DNA from: an uncultured Veillonellaceae bacterium
GTDB lineage: Bacteria > Bacillota > Negativicutes > Veillonellales > Dialisteraceae
DNA length: 14,345 nt
Assembly: GCA_958439155.1 (NCBI GenBank)
Contig: CAUBUJ010000028.1
Location: 1-14,345 of the forward strand
Direction of reading: 5' to 3'
Shown: in pieces, positions 6,408 through 13,340 of the stretch
How the letters are laid out: every line of letters starts with the position of its first letter
Numbering within the stretch: the first letter of the stretch is position 1
Notes under the pieces: generated by a model
The model's input: the letters and a program-made list of their open reading frames with translations, nothing else
The model's database searches: none
Told to the model about the DNA's origin: nothing
Program-made: the position numbers and the translations under genes

Positions 6408-7142
6408 ATGATAAAAAGCTACGGAATTTCAAAAACCGGGTTGGTCAGGAAAGTGAATGAAGACTGCATTTTCGCGGAAGACAAACCATACTTCATTCTT
6501 GCTGACGGAATGGGCGGTTATGAAGGCGGTCAGATCGCCAGTACCACCGCTGTCGAGGCGGCCTGCGGTTATCTGGAATCACTGGATCCTTCTTCCTATT
6601 CAGAGGCCCATGTGAAAGAGGCGGTTCTAACGGCGAACCGGGCCATTTTGCATAAAAAGGTGGAAGCGGACCATTGGCAGCATATGGGGACGACCATGAT
6701 TGCCGCCGCCATGCAGGGGAATATCCTCTATTGGGCCCATGTGGGGGACAGCCGGCTCTATGTGCTCTGCCAGGGACAATTGATCCAGGTGACGAGAGAC
6801 CATTCTTTTGTAATGACCCTCGTGGAAGAAGGGAAGATCACGAAAGAAGAGATGCGGGAGCATCCCCGGAAAAATGAAATCACCAGGGCGGTCGGCATCG
6901 CGCCGCAGCTCGATGTGGATACAGGGCATCTGGAACTGACCGCAGGCCAGGTGGTGCTGATCTGCTCTGACGGCGTTTCCACTTTATTGGACGATGAGCA
7001 TATCCGGGATCTGCTGCTTCCGCTGGAAACGGGAAACATGGATCTGCCCACAGCGGCGCAGCATCTCCTCAGCAAAGTCTATGAGGCAGGCGCTACGGAT
7101 AACACTTCAATAATTTTAATTCAGGCGAATGAGGATGAATGA
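6408..7142 (+). CDS. stp: PP2C-type serine/threonine protein phosphatase
   Basis: This is the cognate phosphatase of the PASTA kinase encoded next (also called prpC), which removes phosphate from Ser/Thr of kinase substrates using two Mn/Mg ions. From the chosen ATG it has 244 residues, normal for the family. It shows NED (17-19), the metal-binding Asp33 in ADGMGG, GTTMIAA (94-100), HVGDSRLY (111-118), Asp188 in CSDGV and Asp231-Asn232 in GATDN. I chose the ATG at 6408 because homologues begin just before a YGxxTxxGxVRxxNED-like segment, and GGTGAT (6396-6401) gives a weak ribosome site six bases upstream. An in-frame ATG at 6384 would add eight residues but has no ribosome site. Translation is coupled to the kinase gene by a 4-base overlap. 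It is soluble and cytoplasmic. Confidence 0.95.
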   Translation: MIKSYGISKTGLVRKVNEDCIFAEDKPYFILADGMGGYEGGQIASTTAVEAACGYLESLDPSSYSEAHVKEAVLTANRAILHKKVEADHWQHMGTTMIAAAMQGNILYWAHVGDSRLYVLCQGQLIQVTRDHSFVMTLVEEGKITKEEMREHPRKNEITRAVGIAPQLDVDTGHLELTAGQVVLICSDGVSTLLDDEHIRDLLLPLETGNMDLPTAAQHLLSKVYEAGATDNTSIILIQANEDE

Positions 7143-9016
7143 TGACTGGAAAACTGCTTGACAACCGATATCAGCTGCTCAAAAAAATTGGTTCCGGAGG
7201 CATGGCTGATGTATACATGGCGAAAGACATCCTGCTGGACCGGATTGTGGCGGTCAAGATTCTTCACAGCAATTTTGCAGAAGATAATGAATTCATTGTG
7301 CGTTTCCGCCATGAAGCCCAGTCCGCAGGGAAACTGAGCCATCCCAATATTGTAGGTATTTATGATGTAGGATGCGATCAGGGCGTCTACTATATTATTA
7401 TGGAATATGTGGAAGGGGAAACGCTGAAGCAGTACATTCAGACTCATCCGAATATTCCCATCGATACGGCGGTGCGCATTGCCATTGAGATCGGAAGCGC
7501 CCTCGAGGAAGCCCATGAAAATGGGATCATCCACTGCGATATCAAACCGCATAATATTTTGCTCACCGATTCGGGAAAGGTGAAAGTGACTGACTTCGGC
7601 ATTGCCCGGGCGATCAATTCGTCCACGATTATGAACCGCGAGTCCATTCTCGGGTCCGTCCATTATCTGTCGCCGGAACAGGCGGCGGGCGATAAAGTGA
7701 CGGCGAAAACGGACATTTATTCTCTCGGCATCGTCCTTTATGAAATGCTGACCCATCATCTTCCCTTTGATGGGGATACGGCAGTGGGCATTGCGCTCAA
7801 ACATATCCAGAATGATATTCCCAGGCCGACCAAGTACAATCCGGCCATTTCCCCCATGCTGGAAGAATGCCTGCTTACAGCGCTCCAGCGGGATCCGGAC
7901 AAGCGGTACGATTCCGTCGCTGATTTCATTTCCGAACTGAAAATCGCCCAGGGATTTACCACGTCGATTTACCGGCCGGCCCACCATGATTTTACGGTCA
8001 TGACCAAGCCTTCCATCCCGCATGCCCCCAAGGCGGTGCCTCTCAAAAAGCAGGAAACGAAACTGATTTATTTCCTGACCCATCTTCCGCAGAAATATAT
8101 ATGGATCTCCATGGTCATCCTGTTCCTCATGGCTTTTGCGTGGGCCTTCTTCAGCTTCGGCAACTTCTGGAGCTCCAAAAATATTGTGGTGCCCAACGTG
8201 GTGGGCAAGCCCCTCGCGGAGGCGGAACTGATCTTGAAGAAAGAAAATCTCCGGGTCTCTGTGGATGAAATCGCCAGTGATACCGTGCCGGTAGGACAGA
8301 TTATTTCCCAAACCCCCCAGGCAGGAGCCAATGTGAAAGAACAGCGCATCATCCATCTCACCGTAAGCAAGGGCGGATCGGTGCTGCTCGTACCGGACCT
8401 GAAGGGCATGACTCTGGACGACGCGAGAAAGCAGCTGGAAAAACTGGGTCTTAAAGTGGGAGCCGTAGAAAAAGGCAGTGATGACGTGCTGCCGTACGGC
8501 GCTGTCATTTCCCAGACGCCTCTGGCGGGCTCTTCTGCGGAAAAGGGAACCATCGTCAATCTTGTGATCAACGACCATCAGGAAAAGGTACCGAGCGTGG
8601 TGGGCATGACACTGGCTGATGCGCAGAAAGCGCTGGCTGCTGTCCACATGTCGGTCGGACAGGTCACCGCAGCAGACAGCGGCATCAAACTGGATGACTC
8701 CAATAACCTGGTCATTTCCCAGTCTCCGTCGGCAGGAACGGCGGTGAGCGGCTCGTCCAGTACAGTCAATCTTACCGTAGGAAAAGGACAGAACAGCGCC
8801 TCTTCCGAAAAGAGAGGAACCGTCAATATTACCATTCCGAAAGAAGGAAAAGCGCGGCATGTGGAGATTGTTGTCGTCGATGACAGCGGCAAGCACACCG
8901 TCTACAGCAGCCAGGCCGAGCCGGGGTCGACCATCGTAAAAGATGTGTCCGGAACAGGTACAGTACGGGTGCAGGTCCTGGTGGATAATTCCGTGGTGCA
9001 GGACCGGGAACTCTGA
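7139..9016 (+). CDS. prkC: PASTA-domain serine/threonine protein kinase
   Basis: This transmembrane Hanks-type kinase probably senses muropeptides or lipid II outside the cell and phosphorylates cell-wall, translation and metabolic proteins. The 625 residues read in order. The kinase domain (about 10-270) has the glycine loop GSGGMADV (18-25), Lys40 in AVK, catalytic Asp134 in HCDIKPHN, DFG (152-154) and a GSVHYLSPE segment (172-180). A juxtamembrane linker leads to one transmembrane helix (about 320-338). Three PASTA repeats follow (about 347-412, 414-478 and 481-549), then a C-terminal beta-rich domain (about 560-625). The usual HRD Arg is Cys133. ATG 7139 overlaps the stp stop. The second ATG at 7142 is better spaced (six bases) from GAGGA at 7131-7135, so the start is uncertain by one codon. 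The gene overlaps rsgA by one base. Confidence 0.96.
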   Translation: MMTGKLLDNRYQLLKKIGSGGMADVYMAKDILLDRIVAVKILHSNFAEDNEFIVRFRHEAQSAGKLSHPNIVGIYDVGCDQGVYYIIMEYVEGETLKQYIQTHPNIPIDTAVRIAIEIGSALEEAHENGIIHCDIKPHNILLTDSGKVKVTDFGIARAINSSTIMNRESILGSVHYLSPEQAAGDKVTAKTDIYSLGIVLYEMLTHHLPFDGDTAVGIALKHIQNDIPRPTKYNPAISPMLEECLLTALQRDPDKRYDSVADFISELKIAQGFTTSIYRPAHHDFTVMTKPSIPHAPKAVPLKKQETKLIYFLTHLPQKYIWISMVILFLMAFAWAFFSFGNFWSSKNIVVPNVVGKPLAEAELILKKENLRVSVDEIASDTVPVGQIISQTPQAGANVKEQRIIHLTVSKGGSVLLVPDLKGMTLDDARKQLEKLGLKVGAVEKGSDDVLPYGAVISQTPLAGSSAEKGTIVNLVINDHQEKVPSVVGMTLADAQKALAAVHMSVGQVTAADSGIKLDDSNNLVISQSPSAGTAVSGSSSTVNLTVGKGQNSASSEKRGTVNITIPKEGKARHVEIVVVDDSGKHTVYSSQAEPGSTIVKDVSGTGTVRVQVLVDNSVVQDREL

Positions 9017-9879
9017 TGAAGGGCATTGTTGTTAAAAATCAAAACGGCTACTTTTCCATTTCCGGGGAAGGGGATGTACTGCATCTCTGCCGGTCAAGGG
9101 GAAAGCTGAAACGGAAATCGGATATTCTCGTAGGCGATACGGTCGAGTATGAAATGGCAGGGACGGAACCGTCCATTGTGCGGGTCTGTCCGAGGAAGAA
9201 CCAGATTCTCCGGCCGCCGGCCGCCAATATCGATCTTCTGGTGCTCACCGTCTCGGTGAAAACGCCGGCAGTCAATGTATATACGCTGGATAAAATGCTG
9301 GCTCTCGCGGAACAGGCAGGCATCCGCCCCATGATCTGCGTCAACAAAGCGGATCTGGCAGAAGAGGAAGCGGCCCGTCTGGCGGCCCTCTATGAAAAAG
9401 CGGGATATTCCGCGGTATGTACCTCTTCCTATACAGAGGAAGGACTGGGAGAGCTCCAGGCATTTTTTGAGCCGGGGATCATCGCTTTTTCCGGCCCTTC
9501 CGGCGTGGGGAAAAGCAGTCTGCTCAATCATTTCCTGGGCGGATCCCGCCTGGAATCGGGAGAAGTGAGCGTGAAAACAGGCCGTGGGAAAAATACCACC
9601 AGGCATGCGGTGCTGGTTCCCTACGGCAGGCATAGATTCCTGATGGATACGCCAGGGTATACGTCCCTTTCTGTGGAAACGCTTTCTCCAGAGAGGGTTC
9701 CCTCCCTGTTCCCGGAGTTCGCCCCTTACCTTGGGAACTGCCGCTTCCGCAACTGCCGCCACCTGCGCGAGCCGGACTGCGCCGTGCGGGAGGCAGCGGA
9801 AAAGGGAGACATCGCACCATCCCGGTACCAGTCGTACTGCCAGATCATCAAGGAATGTTCTGCTGTTTCTAAATATTGA
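9016..9879 (+). CDS. rsgA: Ribosome small-subunit assembly GTPase RsgA
   Basis: RsgA (YjeQ/YloQ) is a GTPase that checks late maturation of the 30S subunit. The 287-residue protein has the three expected parts: an N-terminal OB-like fold (about 1-65), a circularly permuted GTPase domain and a C-terminal zinc finger. The permutation is visible in the motif order. NKAD (G4, 110-113) comes before GPSGVGKSS (G1, 160-168), then the GRGKNTTRH switch (189-197, G2) and DTPG (G3, 211-214). The zinc ligands are Cys242, Cys247, His249 and Cys255. The ATG shares its first base with the prkC stop (TGATG), so the two are translationally coupled. This prkC-rsgA-rpe order is common in Firmicutes. RsgA is a known phosphorylation target of PrkC-type kinases in some species, which fits the linkage. 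Confidence 0.96.
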   Translation: MKGIVVKNQNGYFSISGEGDVLHLCRSRGKLKRKSDILVGDTVEYEMAGTEPSIVRVCPRKNQILRPPAANIDLLVLTVSVKTPAVNVYTLDKMLALAEQAGIRPMICVNKADLAEEEAARLAALYEKAGYSAVCTSSYTEEGLGELQAFFEPGIIAFSGPSGVGKSSLLNHFLGGSRLESGEVSVKTGRGKNTTRHAVLVPYGRHRFLMDTPGYTSLSVETLSPERVPSLFPEFAPYLGNCRFRNCRHLREPDCAVREAAEKGDIAPSRYQSYCQIIKECSAVSKY

Positions 9880-9919
9880 GGAAAAGAAATAAGATTTTCG
9901 AGAAGACAGGGAGGAGTAT

Positions 9920-10561
9920 ATGCAAATCGCGCCATCTTTATTATCTGCAGATTTTTCTGATCTCCGGAAAGAAATCGCCGACGTAGAACAGGGAGGGGCT
10001 GACCTTCTTCATCTGGATGTGATGGACGGTCACTTTGTTCCAAATCTGACCTTTGGAGCGCCTGTGATCAAAGCGCTGCGCCCTTATACGAAGCTGCCTT
10101 TTGATGTCCACCTGATGACGGAACATCCGGAAAACTATTTCGCCGCCATGGCTTCTGCCGGGGCGCAGATGATTTCCTTTCACGCGGAAGCGGCGGTCCA
10201 TCATGACAGGCTGGTTCACGCTATCCAGGAACTGGGAGTCCGCGCGGGGATCGCTGTGAATCCGGGAACCTCTCTGTCTGCGGTGGAAGAGGTTCTTCCT
10301 ATTCTGGACTTTGTCCTGATCATGTCTGTCAATCCCGGATTTGGAGGACAGAAGTTCATCTCCTATGCGCTGCCGAAAATCCGCCGTCTCCGGGATATGG
10401 CGGAAAAAGCGGGCCGCCCGTCCCTTCAGATTGAAGTAGACGGCGGCGTCATTCCTGAAAACAGCGGCGATCTGGCGGAAGCAGGCGCGGATATTCTGGT
10501 AGCCGGTTCTGCCGTATTCGGAAAGAAAGACAGAAAATCTGCCATAGCGGCGCTCCGGTGA
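9920..10561 (+). CDS. rpe: Ribulose-phosphate 3-epimerase
   Basis: This cytoplasmic enzyme interconverts D-ribulose 5-phosphate and D-xylulose 5-phosphate in the non-oxidative pentose phosphate pathway. The 213-residue TIM barrel begins with the family motif IAPSLLSADF (3-12). The predicted metal ligands are His31 and Asp33 in HLDVMDGHF, His64 in DVHLM and Asp174 in EVDGG. NPGFGGQKF (138-146) and AGSAVFG (195-201) form the phosphate-binding end. The start has an excellent ribosome site, GGAGG (9910-9914), five bases from the ATG. It lies 40 bases after rsgA without a terminator between them, and a terminator begins directly after its stop, so it is the last gene of the stp-prkC-rsgA-rpe operon. 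Confidence 0.96.
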   Translation: MQIAPSLLSADFSDLRKEIADVEQGGADLLHLDVMDGHFVPNLTFGAPVIKALRPYTKLPFDVHLMTEHPENYFAAMASAGAQMISFHAEAAVHHDRLVHAIQELGVRAGIAVNPGTSLSAVEEVLPILDFVLIMSVNPGFGGQKFISYALPKIRRLRDMAEKAGRPSLQIEVDGGVIPENSGDLAEAGADILVAGSAVFGKKDRKSAIAALR

Positions 10562-10563
10562 TG

Positions 10564-10595
10564 AAAGGCTGTTCTCATGGGCAGAACAGCTTTTT
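10564..10595 (+). terminator. Intrinsic terminator after rpe
   Basis: GCTGTTCT (10568-10575) pairs perfectly with AGAACAGC (10583-10590) around a seven-base loop. The stem can extend through a GU pair and three AU pairs into the flanking AAA/TTT. Five T (10591-10595) follow. It begins three bases after the rpe stop. Its loop contains the ATG at 10577, which should therefore not be taken as the hslO start. Confidence 0.85.
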
Positions 10596-10620
10596 CTGAC
10601 GGGAAAGGATCATTATCCAG

Positions 10621-10626
10621 AAAGGA
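10621..10626 (+). promoter_or_regulatory. Ribosome binding site that decides the TTG start of hslO
   Basis: AAAGGA lies seven bases before the TTG at 10634. Translation from that TTG gives a protein of exactly family length. The competing ATG at 10577 has a GAAAGG upstream (10563-10568), but both lie inside the rpe terminator hairpin. Confidence 0.7.
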
Positions 10627-10633
10627 CATACCA

Positions 10634-11506
10634 TTGCTCAACAATACAATCCAACATTATTTAAGCCGGGATGGGATCCGGCTGACCGCGGCGAACACCA
10701 CAAAAGCCGCTGCCGAAGCGGAGGCCATTCATCATCTGCCCGGCCTGTCCGCGGTGATTCTCGCGAAGGTCATGACCGGCGCGGCGATCCTCACCAATGA
10801 TTTCAAAAACCATGAAGGGGTATCTTTCAAATGGGTCACAGGAAGTGAACTTGGAAATATCCACGCCGACGCCTATGAAGGACATTTTGTCCGGGGATTT
10901 CTCGATCATCCCGAAGCGGGGGAGGGAAAATCGATCACTGCCGCGGAAGAAGCGGATATGGTCAGCCGGAGAGGCCAGCTTTTCGTGACGCGCTATTCTC
11001 TGCTGAAGCTGCCTTATACAAGCGCTGTCAATCTGGAACACGGCGACGTGGCGGCGGGACTGACTTCGTACCTCAATACGTCGGAGCAGACCCTGTCGGC
11101 AGTCTCTCTTTCGGTGAAGCTGGACAGCACCGGCACGATTGTCCATTCTTCCGGATTTTTGGCCCAGCTCATGCCGAAAGGAAATCTGGCGGCTTTTGCG
11201 TCGTATTTCCGTGATCTGGACCAGTGGGATCTGTCTGCGGAAGCAGGGAGCCCCCACTCGATGGAGACCCTTCTCGGGAAAGGAAAGTTTGAGCTTCTCG
11301 AAGAAGGTCCGGTTTCCTTCCGCTGCACCTGCAGTGAGGAACGGATCCGCAACTCTCTCATCTCTCTCCCTGAACAGGAGAAGGAAAAACTTCTCGAAGC
11401 GCCTTCCCAGGAAATTGTATGCCACTATTGCGGCAAAAAATATACCATTTCAAGAGAAGTCATGAAAAAATGGTTTGAAGATGCGAAAGGAGCCCTTCCT
11501 CAATGA
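10634..11506 (+). CDS. hslO: Redox-regulated chaperone Hsp33, TTG start
   Basis: Hsp33 is a cytoplasmic holdase that is inactive when reduced with zinc bound, and is switched on by disulfide formation under oxidative or bleach stress. From the TTG start the protein has 290 residues, the usual length. It opens like the family (DGIRLTAANTT, 13-23; KVMTGAAIL, 45-53). The C-terminal redox switch is complete, with Cys231-x-Cys233 and Cys263-x-x-Cys266 as zinc ligands. I chose TTG 10634 because of its ribosome site and because the ATG at 10577 falls in a terminator loop. The stop codon overlaps the mtnP start (ATGA), so a redox chaperone is translationally coupled to methylthio-nucleoside salvage. 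I see no clear promoter in the short gap after the rpe terminator. Confidence 0.93.
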   Translation: MLNNTIQHYLSRDGIRLTAANTTKAAAEAEAIHHLPGLSAVILAKVMTGAAILTNDFKNHEGVSFKWVTGSELGNIHADAYEGHFVRGFLDHPEAGEGKSITAAEEADMVSRRGQLFVTRYSLLKLPYTSAVNLEHGDVAAGLTSYLNTSEQTLSAVSLSVKLDSTGTIVHSSGFLAQLMPKGNLAAFASYFRDLDQWDLSAEAGSPHSMETLLGKGKFELLEEGPVSFRCTCSEERIRNSLISLPEQEKEKLLEAPSQEIVCHYCGKKYTISREVMKKWFEDAKGALPQ

Positions 11507-12297
11507 GCCGTTTAGCCTTTATCGGAGGAACCGGTGTCTATGATCCGGGAATCCTCAGCCGCATTTCCTCTCATGTCATTGAGACGCCTTATGGAAAAGC
11601 CAGCTACGAATCAGGTTTTTTCGGGGACAAAGAAATTATATTTCTCGCCAGACATGGCGTGCATCATACGATCCCGCCGCATAAAATCAATTACCGCGCG
11701 AATATTTACGCGCTGAAAATGCTGGGTGTGGCAGCGGTTGTTTCCACTACAGCGGTGGGGTCTCTCAACCTTTCTTATAAGCCGGGAGACCTGGTACTGG
11801 TAGATCAGTTCATCGATATGACCAAGTCCCGGATCGGCACCTTTTACGATGGAGAGCGCTATGGCGTGGCCCATCTGGACATGACCCATCCGTACTGCGA
11901 AACGCTTCGGAAAGCGATTCTCCAGGCGGGACAGGCGGAAGGAATCACAATTCACCCGCAGGGAACCTATATCTGCACGGAAGGGCCCCGGTTTGAGACG
12001 CCGGCGGAAATCAAAGCGTATAAAATGTGGGGCGCCGATGTAGTAGGCATGACCAACGCGCCGGAATGCCAGCTTGCGCGGGAAGCGGAGATCTGCTACG
12101 CCACCATTTCCATGGTGACGAACTTTGCTGCGGGTATTTCAAAAACCGCACTGACCCACAAAGAAGTGATCGACTGCATGAACCAGAACATTGACAGTTT
12201 CCGGAAGATCATCACGATTCTGGCAAAGACCTATGATCCGGATACGGAATGCAGCTGCCGTCACGCGGCGGCGGATTTTGGAGGATTCCATCTATGA
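11503..12297 (+). CDS. mtnP: MTAP-family phosphorylase, probably 6-oxopurine (methylthioinosine) specific
   Basis: MTA phosphorylases split 5'-methylthioadenosine into adenine and 5-methylthioribose 1-phosphate, the substrate of MtnA. The 264-residue protein has the family features: GGTGVYDP (8-15), RHGVHHTIPPH (50-60), TTAVGS (82-87) and TEGPRFETPAE (159-169). At the base-binding site it reads TNFA (206-209) where the human adenine-specific enzyme has Thr-Asp220-Tyr-Asp222. Asn and Ala here are the substitutions documented in methylthioinosine and 6-oxopurine phosphorylases of this family, so I expect methylthioinosine, inosine or guanosine as substrate rather than MTA. A C-terminal CSC (250-252) resembles the CxC disulfide of archaeal MTAPII. 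AAAGGAG (11486-11492) precedes the ATG by ten bases. The gene overlaps hslO and mtnA by four bases each. Confidence 0.9.
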   Translation: MSRLAFIGGTGVYDPGILSRISSHVIETPYGKASYESGFFGDKEIIFLARHGVHHTIPPHKINYRANIYALKMLGVAAVVSTTAVGSLNLSYKPGDLVLVDQFIDMTKSRIGTFYDGERYGVAHLDMTHPYCETLRKAILQAGQAEGITIHPQGTYICTEGPRFETPAEIKAYKMWGADVVGMTNAPECQLAREAEICYATISMVTNFAAGISKTALTHKEVIDCMNQNIDSFRKIITILAKTYDPDTECSCRHAAADFGGFHL

Positions 12298-13340
12298 CGC
12301 AGTTATCCGCTCTTCATTGGGACGGCGCCGCTCTGACCATTCTGGACCAGAGAAAACTGCCCCTTGCAGTCTCTCATCTGTCCTGCCGGTCCTGGAAAGA
12401 AGTGGCAGAGGCCATCCGGACGCTCGCCGTGCGGGGCGCGCCTGCCATCGGGGTTGCCGCCGCTTACGCCGTGGTGCTCGCTTACAGGGAATCCCTGGGC
12501 ACGGGAGATGAGCAGGATCCCTTATTCCGCGGATACTGCGAGGCGCTCAGGAATGCCAGACCCACCGCGGTGAACCTGTCCTGGGCGGTAGATTCCATGC
12601 TGCAGGTCTATACCGTTTCCAGCCAGGGCTTCCGGGAAGCGGCGCTTCTCCAGAAAGCGCGGGCCATTGAACGGGAGGACCAGGAAACGTGCCGGCTCAT
12701 AGGAGAACATGGAGCCGCTCTTTTTCAGGGGAAAAAAGATCTCCGCATTCTGACGCACTGCAATACAGGGGCTCTCGCCACCGCAGGCATCGGCACCGCT
12801 CTTGGCGTGATTTCCACACTCCATGGCTGCGGCCAGATCGGCTGTGTCTACGCTGATGAAACGAGACCGCTCCTGCAGGGATCCCGCCTGACCGCGTTTG
12901 AACTGATGGAAGGGCATATCCCGTGCCGTCTCATTACGGACAGCATGGCCGCATCGGTGATGAAAGAAAAAAAGATTGATGCCGTCATTACTGGAGCGGA
13001 CCGCATTGCTGCCAATGGGGATACGGCCAATAAAATCGGAACCTATGGCCTGGCGGTGCTCGCGGCGTACCATCATATTCCTTTCTACATTGCTGCTCCT
13101 TTTTCCACCTTTGATTTTTCCATCGGCGATGGGAAGGCCATTGTCATCGAAGAGCGCGATGGGGAAGAGGTGCGGTCCCTCGGCGGTACCTATACGGCGC
13201 CGCGGGATGTGCCCGTATACAATCCTGCCTTTGACGTGACGCCGCACGAACTGATTCGTGGTATTATTACAGAGAAGGGCGTTCTGAAAGCGCCTTACAA
13301 AGAAACCATTGCCCAATATGAGAGGAGTTTACATGAATAA
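12294..13340 (+). CDS. mtnA: S-methyl-5-thioribose-1-phosphate isomerase
   Basis: MtnA isomerises the aldose 5-methylthioribose 1-phosphate to the ketose 5-methylthioribulose 1-phosphate in methionine salvage. From ATG 12294 it has 348 residues, the family norm. VRGAPAIGVAAAYAV (46-60) and RPTAVNLSWAV (89-99) shape the substrate site. THCNTGALATAG (154-165) carries Cys156, and GADRIAANGDTANKIGT (234-250) carries Asp236, equivalent to the catalytic Cys160 and Asp240 of B. subtilis MtnA. I chose this start because GGAGG (12280-12284) lies nine bases before it and the ATG overlaps the mtnP stop (ATGA). An in-frame ATG at 12249 would add 15 residues unlike the family. The related eIF2B-like and ribose-1,5-bisphosphate isomerase subfamilies are less likely given mtnP next door. 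Confidence 0.94.
   Translation: MTQLSALHWDGAALTILDQRKLPLAVSHLSCRSWKEVAEAIRTLAVRGAPAIGVAAAYAVVLAYRESLGTGDEQDPLFRGYCEALRNARPTAVNLSWAVDSMLQVYTVSSQGFREAALLQKARAIEREDQETCRLIGEHGAALFQGKKDLRILTHCNTGALATAGIGTALGVISTLHGCGQIGCVYADETRPLLQGSRLTAFELMEGHIPCRLITDSMAASVMKEKKIDAVITGADRIAANGDTANKIGTYGLAVLAAYHHIPFYIAAPFSTFDFSIGDGKAIVIEERDGEEVRSLGGTYTAPRDVPVYNPAFDVTPHELIRGIITEKGVLKAPYKETIAQYERSLHE

Noticed and set aside
7121..8896. Long antisense frame of 591 codons opposite prkC, with similar long antisense frames at 1142-2329 and 3330-4634
   Set aside because: These are mirror frames caused by codon bias in the genes opposite. Their His/Phe/Arg/Gly-rich composition is not protein-like, and the plus-strand products are clearly recognised enzymes.
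12249..12293. Upstream ATG extending mtnA by 15 codons
   Set aside because: The extra residues are unlike the family and lie inside mtnP. The ATG at 12294 has a GGAGG site and the expected family length.
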